DNA of 52,774 nt from Vibrio algicola (lineage in GTDB: Bacteria; Pseudomonadota; Gammaproteobacteria; Enterobacterales; Vibrionaceae). The stretch spans positions 1-52,774 of the forward strand of contig NZ_CP058324.1 in NCBI RefSeq assembly GCF_009601765.2, written 5' to 3'. The notes under the pieces were generated by a model. That model was not told where the DNA came from and ran no database searches. It worked only from the letters and a program-made list of their open reading frames with translations. Every line of letters begins with the position of its first letter. The stretch's first letter is position 1. Shown one piece after another: positions 34,237 through 41,620 of the stretch. A program made the position numbers and the translations under genes.

Positions 34237-34346
34237 TTCGTATTTAGGCACAAACAACGCCCAAACACCCACGGTAATACTACTCTAAAAAACAATTAAT
34301 ATCGCTTTTATTTAACGTATAACATTAATGTTATACATAAATTCAG
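34237..34346. repeat. 105-bp repeat, copy B, with the 20-bp palindrome
   Basis: This stretch is roughly 85% identical by eye to 39012-39118, in the same orientation. Shared blocks include GGCACAAA, AACGCCCAAACAC, ACTCTAAAAAA and the perfect palindrome GTATAACATTAATGTTATAC (here 34317-34336). Both copies directly follow the stop codon of a minus-strand gene. GGGCGTT on the minus strand resembles the right end of attC sites, but no attC-like pairing was found. Confidence 0.7.
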
Positions 34347-34603
34347 ATTGATAACATTAACTCAGTACCCTGGCTATCAGAATGCAATTCAAGCCTATGT
34401 TTTGCTTTTATCTTATCAATCAAAATTCGGTTTCTTTCGTCTTGGCTTCGAGGCCACAACGTCCCTTTAATCTTCGTGTAATCCTCATTTCTCCCCGCTC
34501 GATCTACATCTTTAAAGTACTCATCAATTGAAGAATAAACCTGACTTTTAAACTCGATTTTTTCGGCTTCTATCCACTTTGTAGATTCAATACTCTTGTT
34601 CAT
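34343..34603 (-). CDS. hypothetical protein after ardC
   Basis: 86 residues, charged and probably soluble (KWIEAEKIEFKSQVYSSIDE; DEYFKDVDRAGRNEDYTKIK). It lies 54 bases downstream of ardC on the same strand with the hairpin GACCTT/AAGGTC between. No family is recognised. The repeat with the 20-bp palindrome follows its stop. Membership of the anti-restriction operon is possible. Confidence 0.5.
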   Translation of the reverse strand: MNKSIESTKWIEAEKIEFKSQVYSSIDEYFKDVDRAGRNEDYTKIKGTLWPRSQDERNRILIDKIKAKHRLELHSDSQGTELMLSI

Positions 34604-34657
34604 GTTGTTCTCTGTTTAAAGAGCCACGACCTTAAATATAAGGTCATGGCGATATCG

Positions 34658-35536
34658 TTAAGCGGCTTTATCCATTTGAGAATGAACAACTTGCTCCATA
34701 ATATAAGAGTAAGCTTTATTCGCCATAGATGCTGCTTTGAAAATATAACGTTTGTCATTTTTCAACGCGGTAAGCCAGTTGGCTATATATGATTCGTGTT
34801 GTACTTCGCCTGAAATGCCTAATTCAGCCATTAGAAATGCGCTACCTAATTCAGCAACTAATTCCTCTTGAGCATAGTCTTTCGAGCCAAATACATTACC
34901 TAACTTTCGATCACAACGAGACTTATGTCCCGTCCAATGAGTCAACTCGTGTAAAGCTGTTGCCTCGAAATCAACAAAATTAGTAAATCGATCTCTAAAC
35001 GGTAAAACAATTTGATCTGTCGAAGAACGGTAAAAAGCTTTGATACCGTTTTCAACAATGTCCGCTCCTGTTGATTTCAGGAACTGATCAAATGGCATAT
35101 CACAAGCTTCTCTTGAATGGTGTAAAACCGATTCAGAAGAAATAGAGTCAACCTGGTCTGCATTAAAAACAATATAGGTTTTAATGACAGGGTAGGTTTT
35201 CTCTTCACCTGTTTGCTCGTCTTTTTTCTCTACTTTAGAGTAGAAAAAAATACGAGTGCCTTTTTCACCTTTACGAACTTTACCGCCAAGAGCCGTAGCT
35301 TGCTTGAATGTAAACCACGTTGGAGATGAAAATCGACGTTTAGAGGAAGCCGTCCACAAAAGCATGATATTCATGCCACTGTAAGGCTTACCAGTAGAAC
35401 CATTATACGGCAATGAAGTCGAGCGAGTCGTATTCCAAGGGCATACCCAAGGTTTAACACCGGCTTCTAAAGCTTCAATGATTTGATTGGTGATTTCTTG
35501 ATGAAAATCAAGCGTAGACTTTTGTGTAGTAGGCAT
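34658..35536 (-). CDS. ardC: ArdC-like anti-restriction protein
   Basis: 292 residues, started at ATG 35536 with AAGGTGG seven bases upstream. The N-terminal part (ALEAGVKPWVCPWNTTRS; YNGSTGKPYSGMNIMLLW; GGKVRKGEKGTRIFFY) is the ArdC ssDNA-binding domain, and the C-terminal zincin-like part has ATALHELTHWTGH with the HExxH motif. ArdC protects incoming single-stranded DNA in recipients. It shares its upstream element with ardB. Length is near the family norm. Confidence 0.9.
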   Translation of the reverse strand: MPTTQKSTLDFHQEITNQIIEALEAGVKPWVCPWNTTRSTSLPYNGSTGKPYSGMNIMLLWTASSKRRFSSPTWFTFKQATALGGKVRKGEKGTRIFFYSKVEKKDEQTGEEKTYPVIKTYIVFNADQVDSISSESVLHHSREACDMPFDQFLKSTGADIVENGIKAFYRSSTDQIVLPFRDRFTNFVDFEATALHELTHWTGHKSRCDRKLGNVFGSKDYAQEELVAELGSAFLMAELGISGEVQHESYIANWLTALKNDKRYIFKAASMANKAYSYIMEQVVHSQMDKAA

Positions 35537-35638
35537 GGGAAGCCACCTTATATATCGTATAGTTAACAAATAATATTTGTCAGCTAGGTGGCTTTCGCCA
35601 GTCCTAAAACTGGCAAAACCATGATGTGCAATACATCA
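35537..35638 (-). promoter_or_regulatory. structured leader/promoter element, ardC copy
   Basis: The parts are as in the ardB copy: hairpin TGATGT-ATTGC-ACATCA (35622-35638), hairpin GCCAGT/ACTGGC (35597-35614), and candidate -35 CTGACA (35578-35583) with TATACG 16 bases later. In addition AAGCCACCT and AGGTGGCTT (35540-35548 and 35586-35594) form a 9-bp inverted repeat around the promoter; one arm is the ribosome site itself. Confidence 0.6.
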
Positions 35639-35781
35639 CTAATTAACTTATATCGATCTACGTTTTTTTTCAACTCTTCATTAAATTTTTCAAACTTGTT
35701 TATTGTTATAAACCCAAAACCTAATACTAGGTTAGGGTACTTAATTTCCGTGTTTCATACCCCAATGACACACTTTTGGAC

Positions 35782-35865
35782 AGAAGCGTTTTAGAGCTAT
35801 CGCATCAAAACGCTTCTAGCAGATTAGGAAAAGTATCTTGAAGCCTTAAATGCTTGTTATACAAA
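35782..35865 (-). other. 11-bp hairpin and truncated attC end
   Basis: AGAAGCGTTTT (35782-35792) and AAAACGCTTCT (35807-35817) form a perfect 11-bp stem with a 14-base loop. Next to the stop of the neighbouring gene the minus strand reads GTATAACAAGCATTTAAGG, like the left end of the attC at 44067, but the rest of an attC is missing, so a cassette end seems to be cut off here. The 230 bases between the ardC element and this point hold no gene. Confidence 0.45.
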
Positions 35866-36327
35866 TCAGTGCCCTGATTTAACTTTTTCCCATTCGATTT
35901 TGATTACAAAACTACATTGCTCAATGGCTACGTTACATAATCCAGTCATTTCTGTATGACTAAATAACTTGCCATTTATGTGATCAAGTAACATTTGAGA
36001 CATATCATCGAACATTTCCATCAATTCAAAATGTTCTTTTTCTTCCAAATTTAAATGTAGTCTTACAGAATTACACTTTTTTAAAACATCTCTGTGTAAT
36101 GCAATAAGCTGTTCTCGCGGCAACACACCATCAATCGATGCATTTGGTAAATATTGGAAGTCGCTAACAAGTTCTGAAACTTGAGTTCTGAGGCTAACGA
36201 TCCAGTCTTGTCGGTTTTTAGATATCACTGATGACTTTATTTGTTTCTTAGCAATGACTAACGAGACAACCGGACCGACTACAACAGCCAGTAATGCTGT
36301 TGAAGCACTTATAATTTCTATATTCAA
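35866..36327 (-). CDS. membrane-anchored hypothetical cassette protein
   Basis: 153 residues from a TTG (36327) with GGAG seven bases upstream. An ATG at 36357 overlapping the previous stop is possible, but cassette structure favours the TTG. One N-terminal helix (ISASTALLAVVVGPVVSLVI) is followed by a basic stretch (KNRQDWIVSLRTQVSELVSD) and a soluble helical domain, a layout common in integron cassette proteins. Function unknown. The minus-strand GGCGTTATAC just ahead of it marks the cassette's left junction. Confidence 0.6.
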   Translation of the reverse strand: MNIEIISASTALLAVVVGPVVSLVIAKKQIKSSVISKNRQDWIVSLRTQVSELVSDFQYLPNASIDGVLPREQLIALHRDVLKKCNSVRLHLNLEEKEHFELMEMFDDMSQMLLDHINGKLFSHTEMTGLCNVAIEQCSFVIKIEWEKVKSGH

Positions 36328-36356
36328 CCACGCTCTCCAATTTGTATAACGCCACA

Positions 36357-36824
36357 TTAAAGGGTGCGTATTTGATACAAGTGCCCTGACTCAAATTCAT
36401 TCTCGGCTGCACACTTTATTTGCCAGCCAAGTTTCTGTGCCACTTTTTGGCTAGCCACATTATCTGAAGCTATGAATACTTTCACTTGGGTTAAGTCTAT
36501 GGTTTGAGACAGTTTGAATATTGCCGACTTGCACATTATAGACGCTAGCCCTTGACCCCAAAACTTCTGACGAATGAAATACCCGAAGTCTAGTTCAGCA
36601 TCTAGTAGCGTAATTCCACAAAACCCAACAATTTCGTTATTTTCAACAGACCTGAACGCAAACCTAGTTTTTGACTGTTGTTCGTTAGCAAACCAAACCT
36701 CAGATTCTGCATCAGTCAAAGGTCTTCTTGGCCCCAAAAACCTCATAGCTTGCTCGTTTTGAAGCAAGTCAAACACAGCACTTCGATCACTATAAACTAA
36801 TTGTGAAATCGCGATTTTGTCCAA
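36357..36824 (-). CDS. GNAT family N-acetyltransferase
   Basis: 155 residues from a TTG start with AGGAGGG upstream. GNAT features include FGYFIRQKFWGQGLASIMCK (acetyl-CoA binding motif A, RxxGxG/A type) and VFIASDNVASQKVAQKLGW (motif B region), as in RimJ/RimL-like enzymes. The substrate is unknown. It lies in an attC-bounded array, but its own attC is missing: its stop is followed within 7 bases by a cassette junction. Confidence 0.85.
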   Translation of the reverse strand: MDKIAISQLVYSDRSAVFDLLQNEQAMRFLGPRRPLTDAESEVWFANEQQSKTRFAFRSVENNEIVGFCGITLLDAELDFGYFIRQKFWGQGLASIMCKSAIFKLSQTIDLTQVKVFIASDNVASQKVAQKLGWQIKCAAENEFESGHLYQIRTL

Positions 36825-36838
36825 CTTTCCCTCCTAGC

Positions 36839-36959
36839 ACATAACGCCCTGTTAAGGTGTGAGCAACGCAATACCTAAGCTACCGCATACCACCTTAAAC
36901 ACTAAACGCATAGTAAAAATGCCACGCGTTGCGAATCACTCTTAAACAGATTGTTAAAC
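36839..36959 (-). repeat. integron attC site (Vibrio type), complete
   Basis: About 121 bp. On the minus strand it runs from R'' GTTTAAC, through TTTAAGAGTGATTCGCAACG and the VCR-like CGCGTGGCATTTTTAC, to CACACCTTAACAGGGCGTTA. The TAA stop of the NADAR gene lies inside R''. The complementary R' sequence GTTAAAC is found at the other end of this cassette (minus strand, 38632-38638), as expected for one inserted unit. Confidence 0.85.
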
Positions 36960-37580
36960 GTCAAACATGTTGATTTGTGGGGTGGCTAAAATATTAGAGT
37001 CCGATTTATTTACTGGCAAAATATCTTGATTATAGAGTTTAAATTGAGAAATATTTAATGGAGGGACAACCATAAAGCGCTCTTTTTTATTATGTGTAAC
37101 TTGCTCTCTAAGTTCCATCAGCAATCGCCCTAGCGCATTTACACCAACATACAAGTTTTGCTCCACAGGTTTTGCCCCCCAGAAGTCATCTTTATTCGAA
37201 AGCTCAACAATTGGCATATCCTGTGTACTCCGGAGGAGTGACGAAAATTCATCCCAATTTTGAGCTAACTTTACCCTTAAACACCACTTCATTACTAAAA
37301 TTCTAACAGCAAGCCAGTCGTCTCTTGACTGTTCTCTAAATGGTTTGCCTACCATTTTCGCTGTCATAGGACTCCCTTGCGTTAGGATTTTTTCTTGTAC
37401 ATCTGGCAGGTGTGGAAAACGACAAGCTTGATACAGTGCTTCTACGCTTTTAATTGCCACGTTATTTACAACAACAGGAAAACCGCCCGCCATATTTGAC
37501 AAACCACCCCACTGCTCAGTGGTTTTCTTAAATGCAGCTGCATTTCTTATGTCATATTGCTTTTTTTCATGTTGTGTCAT
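36954..37580 (-). CDS. NADAR family protein (YbiA-like)
   Basis: 208 residues, started at ATG 37580, four bases after the stop of the gene before it. NADAR patterns are present: EQWGGLSNMAGGFPV near 22, SVEALYQACRFPH near 45, GSPMTAKMVGK near 70, DDWLAVRILVMKWCL near 86, and NLYVGVNALGRLLMELRE near 152. NADAR enzymes hydrolyse ADP-ribose-type N-glycosidic bonds, and some act as antitoxins that remove ADP-ribose from guanine in DNA. Here it pairs with a PRTase-like protein and ends in an attC, forming a two-gene cassette. Confidence 0.8.
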   Translation of the reverse strand: MTQHEKKQYDIRNAAAFKKTTEQWGGLSNMAGGFPVVVNNVAIKSVEALYQACRFPHLPDVQEKILTQGSPMTAKMVGKPFREQSRDDWLAVRILVMKWCLRVKLAQNWDEFSSLLRSTQDMPIVELSNKDDFWGAKPVEQNLYVGVNALGRLLMELREQVTHNKKERFMVVPPLNISQFKLYNQDILPVNKSDSNILATPQINMFDV

Positions 37581-37584
37581 AATA

Positions 37585-38592
37585 CTAGCCGTATGTTTTC
37601 CTTTGTAGTAAAGGATACCACTTACCAAACGGATGTGCCGAAGAGTAATTAGGGTCCCCCCACCAAAACGCTAATGGGTTGTTATTTGGACAGTTTCGGA
37701 AACTAAAAACCGTAGAACCAAAGCCGAATCCATCAAAACGATTGTAGCCCAATGGCTTAACCACTTCGTTTGGAGATTGACAGTAACCTAATATTTGTAA
37801 GCCCGCTTTGGTAATCGCCAGCTCATATTGAGTTCTGCGTTTGCGAGAGAAAACTTTGTTTTTGAGATCATTCTGAACTCTAAACGTTGGCTCTCGTTCT
37901 TGTCCAGCAATGTATTCACAGGCTTCTGGAATTTCCATTACAACTTCTTCTGGCCAAAATACATGAGACTTATCTTTATAGGACAATCGATTTTCAAGTC
38001 GAAAATCCTCGATTGACCAGTATTTGAATGTAATGTTTTTTCCGTGTGTTTCTGCTAACTTTGGCAATGTCTGCTGTACATACCAAATACCACTTTGATA
38101 CCACCCCATAAGGACCACACTCATATGACAATTTTCAGGGGCATCGTTAATAATCCATTGCCGAAGATCAGACACTAGGCGATTCCCCGAAAATAGGAAA
38201 TCATCTAAATATATATAGTGCTCTGAGTGGCTATTTACCTTTGGCTGCAATCCGTACTTATTTTGAACATGTTCACGTACCAAAGAGACTAATTCAGTCT
38301 GGCTATTACCATTTAACTGAACATCACAAAGAGACACCTTTGACCAAAAGTCGGCTTGATCCTCTGTAGAAAATTTCGGAGATGTGATCAATGACGATAT
38401 GAACTTTGAGAATTCTTCTTTTGTAATATATGTACGTTTTAGAATTCTATTGGTCTCAGCCAAAACAACTTCACGGTCGGCCTCATCAAACTGTTCAATC
38501 CATCTTCGAACATGCGCTTCATCTAATCGACCAAACTCTCCATCTGCATAATCTACTATTATACTTGATATACTACTGATCAAATCTTCCAC
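37585..38592 (-). CDS. phosphoribosyltransferase-like conflict protein
   Basis: 335 residues from GTG 38592, preceded by AAGGATAGG; a TTG at 38625 would add 11 residues but has no ribosome site. YIYLDDFLFSGNRL (about 126-139) has the form of the PRPP-binding loop of type I phosphoribosyltransferases (hhhhDD-hhsGxT). The surroundings resemble the PRTase-CE group described in bacterial conflict systems more than a salvage enzyme. The C-terminal part is rich in aromatic residues (NPLAFWWGDPNY). The downstream NADAR gene is probably its partner. Assignment by eye. Confidence 0.6.
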   Translation of the reverse strand: MEDLISSISSIIVDYADGEFGRLDEAHVRRWIEQFDEADREVVLAETNRILKRTYITKEEFSKFISSLITSPKFSTEDQADFWSKVSLCDVQLNGNSQTELVSLVREHVQNKYGLQPKVNSHSEHYIYLDDFLFSGNRLVSDLRQWIINDAPENCHMSVVLMGWYQSGIWYVQQTLPKLAETHGKNITFKYWSIEDFRLENRLSYKDKSHVFWPEEVVMEIPEACEYIAGQEREPTFRVQNDLKNKVFSRKRRTQYELAITKAGLQILGYCQSPNEVVKPLGYNRFDGFGFGSTVFSFRNCPNNNPLAFWWGDPNYSSAHPFGKWYPLLQRKTYG

Positions 38593-39011
38593 GATCCTAT
38601 CCTTATCAATAATTACAAAACTCAAATTTGACGTTTAACAATTTAATAGACGGAAAAAATCCGTATAGTTCACTAAAGCCAACTCATGGTGAAGAACTGT
38701 GGATTTACTCAGTATCCAAAACTAACCGAAAAGCAGAGCCATACCTCAGATTTATGCGTACTTAGCTTTCTAACTCAAAACCCAATTCTTCTAATTTCAA
38801 ACTATGCAGGATTAGCAGTATTTAGCGTGAGAAAATATATGGCTAAAGTTAATCGTTGTGGCACCCGTGGGGATACTTTCAACTCACTTTGGGGCAAAAC
38901 CTTGTTAGAGCAAAAGGCAAACTACGTAAAAAATCCTCAAAAAGTTTCGAACTTTAATGTCACAGTTTCAGGCTTTAGTGTCATAGTTCTAATCTAATGT
39001 CCACCGACAAT
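38593..39011. other. gene-free stretch with a cassette junction
   Basis: TTGACGTTTAACAAT (38628-38642) is the exact reverse complement of 36950-36964 at the other end of the NADAR/PRTase cassette, and its minus strand holds GTTAAAC, a good GTTRRRY core site. Beyond it no attC or attI is recognisable. An open frame at 38686-38997 lacks a ribosome site and family features, so I do not call it. Confidence 0.55.
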
Positions 39012-39118
39012 TCAGGCACAAATAACGCCCAAACACTCACGTAAATACCACTCTAAAAAATAATTAAAAGTGCCTTTACTTAACGTATAACATTAATGTT
39101 ATACGTTATATTCAGACA
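39012..39118. repeat. 105-bp repeat, copy A, with a 28-bp palindrome
   Basis: This is the partner of the copy at 34237-34346, same orientation. The palindrome GTATAACATTAATGTTATAC is at 39085-39104 and its symmetry extends to 28 bases (39081-39108). It touches the 3' end of the split gene on the minus strand. Confidence 0.75.
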
Positions 39119-39600
39119 ATAGGATGCACTACAATATGGGCTTGATACGTTAATTCATTCCATTCTTTTATTTCTGCAACAAACCAGCCATGCTGATTAA
39201 TCACATCAATTAATCCAGGTGCTCGCTTAGATTGAATTAGCATAGATAATGGGGCAATTTGTTTTCCATCATCATCGAAACAATGACCTATATGGTCTTC
39301 AAGCATATAAAGTACATTAGGTTCGGCTTCTTTTTTTTCATCAACCAATCTAGATTCAAGTTTTTCTTCGTCATACAAATAGGTCAATAATGAATAAAGC
39401 CTATCTGCGCCGGTTAACGTTGTTTGATTTGCTTTTTCATTCAAATCATACAACTTCAACTCTAAGTTCCCTTCCTTTTTCCTTGCTGTACTAATCATCA
39501 GCCTGACGTCTTTCTTTATGCACGACAAGGCTTTATCTTTCAGCTTCGGCTTCAAGAACTTTACTAATAATTCATTACGACTCTTAATGGGACTCAACAA

Positions 39601-40182
39601 CCACCTACTGAAGTAGGTGGGTTAGTATTACGGACTAAAGTCCCGGATACCGGTCGAAGACCGGTTAGCTTAGTCCTCAGTCTTAAAATTGTCCTCTATC
39701 CTAGGTTCGAAATGGTGCTCTAAATATTCTTTGATCATATCTTCAGTTAAATCTCCTGATGTGACACAAAAATAACCTCGAGCCCAAAAATGACGACCCC
39801 AATATCGCTTTTTTAAATCTGGAAATGATTCAAACAACTTACTCGAACTTCGCCCTTTTATTCGACGCATTATCTCACTTGGAGCCATATTAGGAGGTGC
39901 TGAAACTAGCAAGTGAACATGATCTTTACTTACGACTCCTTTTAATATTTCTATTTCAAAGGCATTACATGTTTGCCTTATCAACTCTCGAACTCTAATA
40001 CCAACATCACCTTTTAGAACTTGATAGCGGTACTTCGTTACGAAGACAAAATGATACTGTATTTTGAAAACAGTATGGCTACCATATCGATAATCCATAT
40101 GAACACCTCTACTTTGATCTTAGGTGTACAGTATCATAGCTAAAGCTGACCGACTAAAGTCGGTGGTTTTAACCTTAAAACC
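39601..40182 (-). mobile_element. IS200/IS605-family element
   Basis: About 580 bp with one transposase gene and subterminal hairpins rather than inverted-repeat ends: CCACCTAC/GTAGGTGG (39601-39620) and ACCGGTC/GACCGGT (39651-39667) on one side, ACCGACT/AGTCGGT (40149-40164) and GGTTTTAA/TTAAAACC (40165-40182) on the other. No target duplication is expected for this family. The exact tips cannot be fixed by eye. It interrupts a gene that has an intact paralogue in the window. Confidence 0.8.
39670..40098 (-). CDS. tnpA: IS200-type Y1 transposase TnpA
   Basis: 142 residues, the usual length. The HUH motif is HVHLLVS, and the catalytic Tyr is probably in DMIKEYLEHH. The N-terminal HTVFKIQYHFVFVTKYRYQV and WGRHFWARGYFCVTSG are typical. 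It moves single-stranded DNA by a peel-and-paste mechanism. No TnpB/RNA-guided nuclease gene is attached. Confidence 0.95.
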   Translation of the reverse strand: MDYRYGSHTVFKIQYHFVFVTKYRYQVLKGDVGIRVRELIRQTCNAFEIEILKGVVSKDHVHLLVSAPPNMAPSEIMRRIKGRSSSKLFESFPDLKKRYWGRHFWARGYFCVTSGDLTEDMIKEYLEHHFEPRIEDNFKTED

Positions 40183-40389
40183 GGACTAATAAAACGTTCA
40201 TTAACGAGTATCTGGAACTGTAAATACAGCAACGCATGAATGATTGTGTTATGAAGTTTATGGTAATACTCAAAATCTTTTTTTAAATGCATTAGCTTGA
40301 TCCATAAGAAAACATATTATTGATATAAGGCTGGGGCGATTATTTTTAAACCACCTAAATATTTAGTCATTAGACCTCACAACATTAGT

Positions 40390-40409
40390 GTATATCATTA
40401 ATGTTATAC
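40390..40409. repeat. gene-end palindrome at the resolvase 3' end
   Basis: GTATATCATTAATGTTATAC, one mismatch from a perfect dyad. It contains the TAA stop codon of the resolvase gene on the minus strand, as part of the dispersed 20-mer family. Confidence 0.75.
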
Positions 40410-41021
40410 TCTATTCTTACAAATTAGTTTAACTTGGCTCATGCTACAGCCCACTAATCGAGCGGTCTCCTTGATAGTATGATGGGGGCGAAGTTTTAAA
40501 ATAAGTTCATTCCGTTCTGTATCTTCTTTTCGCCCACGATATTTACCACTCGCCTTTGCTAATGAAATACCCTGTAACTGGCGTTCACGCCTAGTTTCAT
40601 AATCATCACGAGCCATTTGTAATGCCAGCTTTAATAATAATGCTTGAATAGACTCTAATACAACTTTAGCGGTTCCCGTTGATTCAGAAACCAAATCTGA
40701 TAAATCAACAATACCTGGTATCGATAACATAGCCCCTTTATCTCTTATTGAATCAATAAGCTTTTCCGCTTCAACAAGTGGTAGCCGGCTTATACGATCT
40801 ATTTTTTCAGCGATCACCACTTCACCTGGTTGTAAGTCATTAATCATTCGTAAAAGCTCAGGTCTATCAGCTCTAGCGCCTGATGCCTTTTCTCTGTAAA
40901 CACCGGCTACGTACAAACCATTTTTCTTAGCGTCATCAATAAGACTTTCTTGTCGAGTGAGATCTTGGCCATCAGTGCTCACTCTCATATAAATTCGTGC
41001 AACTTTCATTTCATCACTCAT
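40404..41021 (-). CDS. serine recombinase (resolvase/invertase)
   Basis: 205 residues. The catalytic Ser is Ser15 in YMRVSTDGQ. The catalytic domain continues with ASGARADRPELLRMINDL and the AEKIDRISR motif; the C-terminal helix-turn-helix is ETARLVGCSMSQVKLICK. Similar proteins resolve plasmid dimers or Tn3-type cointegrates. A 13-bp inverted repeat upstream may be part of its target. No transposase of Tn3 type is present, so multimer resolution is the likelier job. Confidence 0.92.
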   Translation of the reverse strand: MSDEMKVARIYMRVSTDGQDLTRQESLIDDAKKNGLYVAGVYREKASGARADRPELLRMINDLQPGEVVIAEKIDRISRLPLVEAEKLIDSIRDKGAMLSIPGIVDLSDLVSESTGTAKVVLESIQALLLKLALQMARDDYETRRERQLQGISLAKASGKYRGRKEDTERNELILKLRPHHTIKETARLVGCSMSQVKLICKNRV

Positions 41022-41062
41022 TAGCTAATTTAGGTATACCTATAATGACCATCTTAAAATAA

Positions 41063-41114
41063 TTGGTTAATAATTCAATACAGCAACTTAAAATAGCCAC
41101 CAATTATTAACCAA
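41063..41114. repeat. inverted repeat upstream of the resolvase, possible res site
   Basis: TTGGTTAATAATT (41063-41075) and AATTATTAACCAA (41102-41114) are perfect 13-bp inverted repeats 26 bases apart, between divergent genes. A further palindrome TAGGTATACCTA lies at 41031-41042. The spacing suits a resolvase site or an operator. Confidence 0.5.
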
Positions 41115-41186
41115 CTTATATTGACTACTTGCATGTGAAAATAATATAATCACTCTTTATTCGTATGGGTACGTTTAAGGAATAAA

Positions 41187-41531
41187 ATGAGAGTTAGTAA
41201 AATTCAAAAACAGTCACTCATGCTGCTTCATTTTATGGAATTGAAGTACGGACTTTATATCTCAGTCAATTCAAGTTATTTGAGAAAAGCTGTTGGCCAA
41301 ACATTAGAAAAAGAAATTGCATCAAATCACTTTCTTGTATCGATGCATACTCTTGCTAAGAACGGCTATCTTGAATACCAGGCTAATGATGGTCATCAAC
41401 TACATAGCACAGCTAAAGAAAATGAAAATATGTGGCAGCTAACAGTAGAGGGTAGGCAATATGCTGAAACGCATCACTCAGCACAATTAAGGATAAAAAG
41501 AATCTATAGAAAATCAAAAACGTCACTTTAG
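41187..41531 (+). CDS. small winged-helix-like protein
   Basis: 114 residues; AAGGAA before the start. The pattern SKIQKQSLMLLHFME, NHFLVSMHTLAKNGYLEYQA and WQLTVEGRQYAETHH is like small plasmid proteins with a winged-helix fold (some labelled ParM-like segregation proteins), suggesting DNA binding. The C-terminus is basic. It is divergent from the resolvase. Identification is by general layout only. Confidence 0.5.
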   Translation: MRVSKIQKQSLMLLHFMELKYGLYISVNSSYLRKAVGQTLEKEIASNHFLVSMHTLAKNGYLEYQANDGHQLHSTAKENENMWQLTVEGRQYAETHHSAQLRIKRIYRKSKTSL

Positions 41532-41620
41532 TTGTATAAACAGCGAGATAAAGACATGATCGTTCAGGGCTTGATTACAGCAAGTTCAAGCTACTAAGCG
41601 TATAACAGGGGAAATGAGAT

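Larger units (their letters stand above)
39112..40292 (-). pseudogene. gene split by an IS200-like element
   Basis: The 3' part (39112-39597) encodes SPIKSRNELLVKFLKP onward, clearly related to the intact 191-residue protein at 49668-50243 (shared KKDV/I..MIS, LLTYLYDE, ESR/K, FDDD/E patterns). The 5' part lies beyond the IS at about 40292-40183 in the same strand: MHLKKDFEYYHKLHNT, then IIHALLYLQFQILVNERFISP, which matches residues 3-36 of the paralogue (HSLLHLLSQMAIDTRFWP). The insertion separates the two halves. The parent family is unknown. Confidence 0.8.

Noticed and set aside
35588..35794. 68-codon plus-strand frame opposite the ardC leader
   Set aside because: It lies over the conserved hairpin element, which explains the sequence better.
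38686..38997. 103-codon open frame near the cassette end
   Set aside because: No ribosome site or recognisable feature; nothing beyond openness supports it.
39012..39118. 105-bp repeat as a standard attC site
   Set aside because: It has GGGCGTTA at one end and GTATAAC near the other, but the inner pairing of an attC is missing.
40404..41021. Resolvase as part of a Tn3-family transposon
   Set aside because: No Tn3 transposase or 38-bp terminal repeats nearby; plasmid multimer resolution is more likely.
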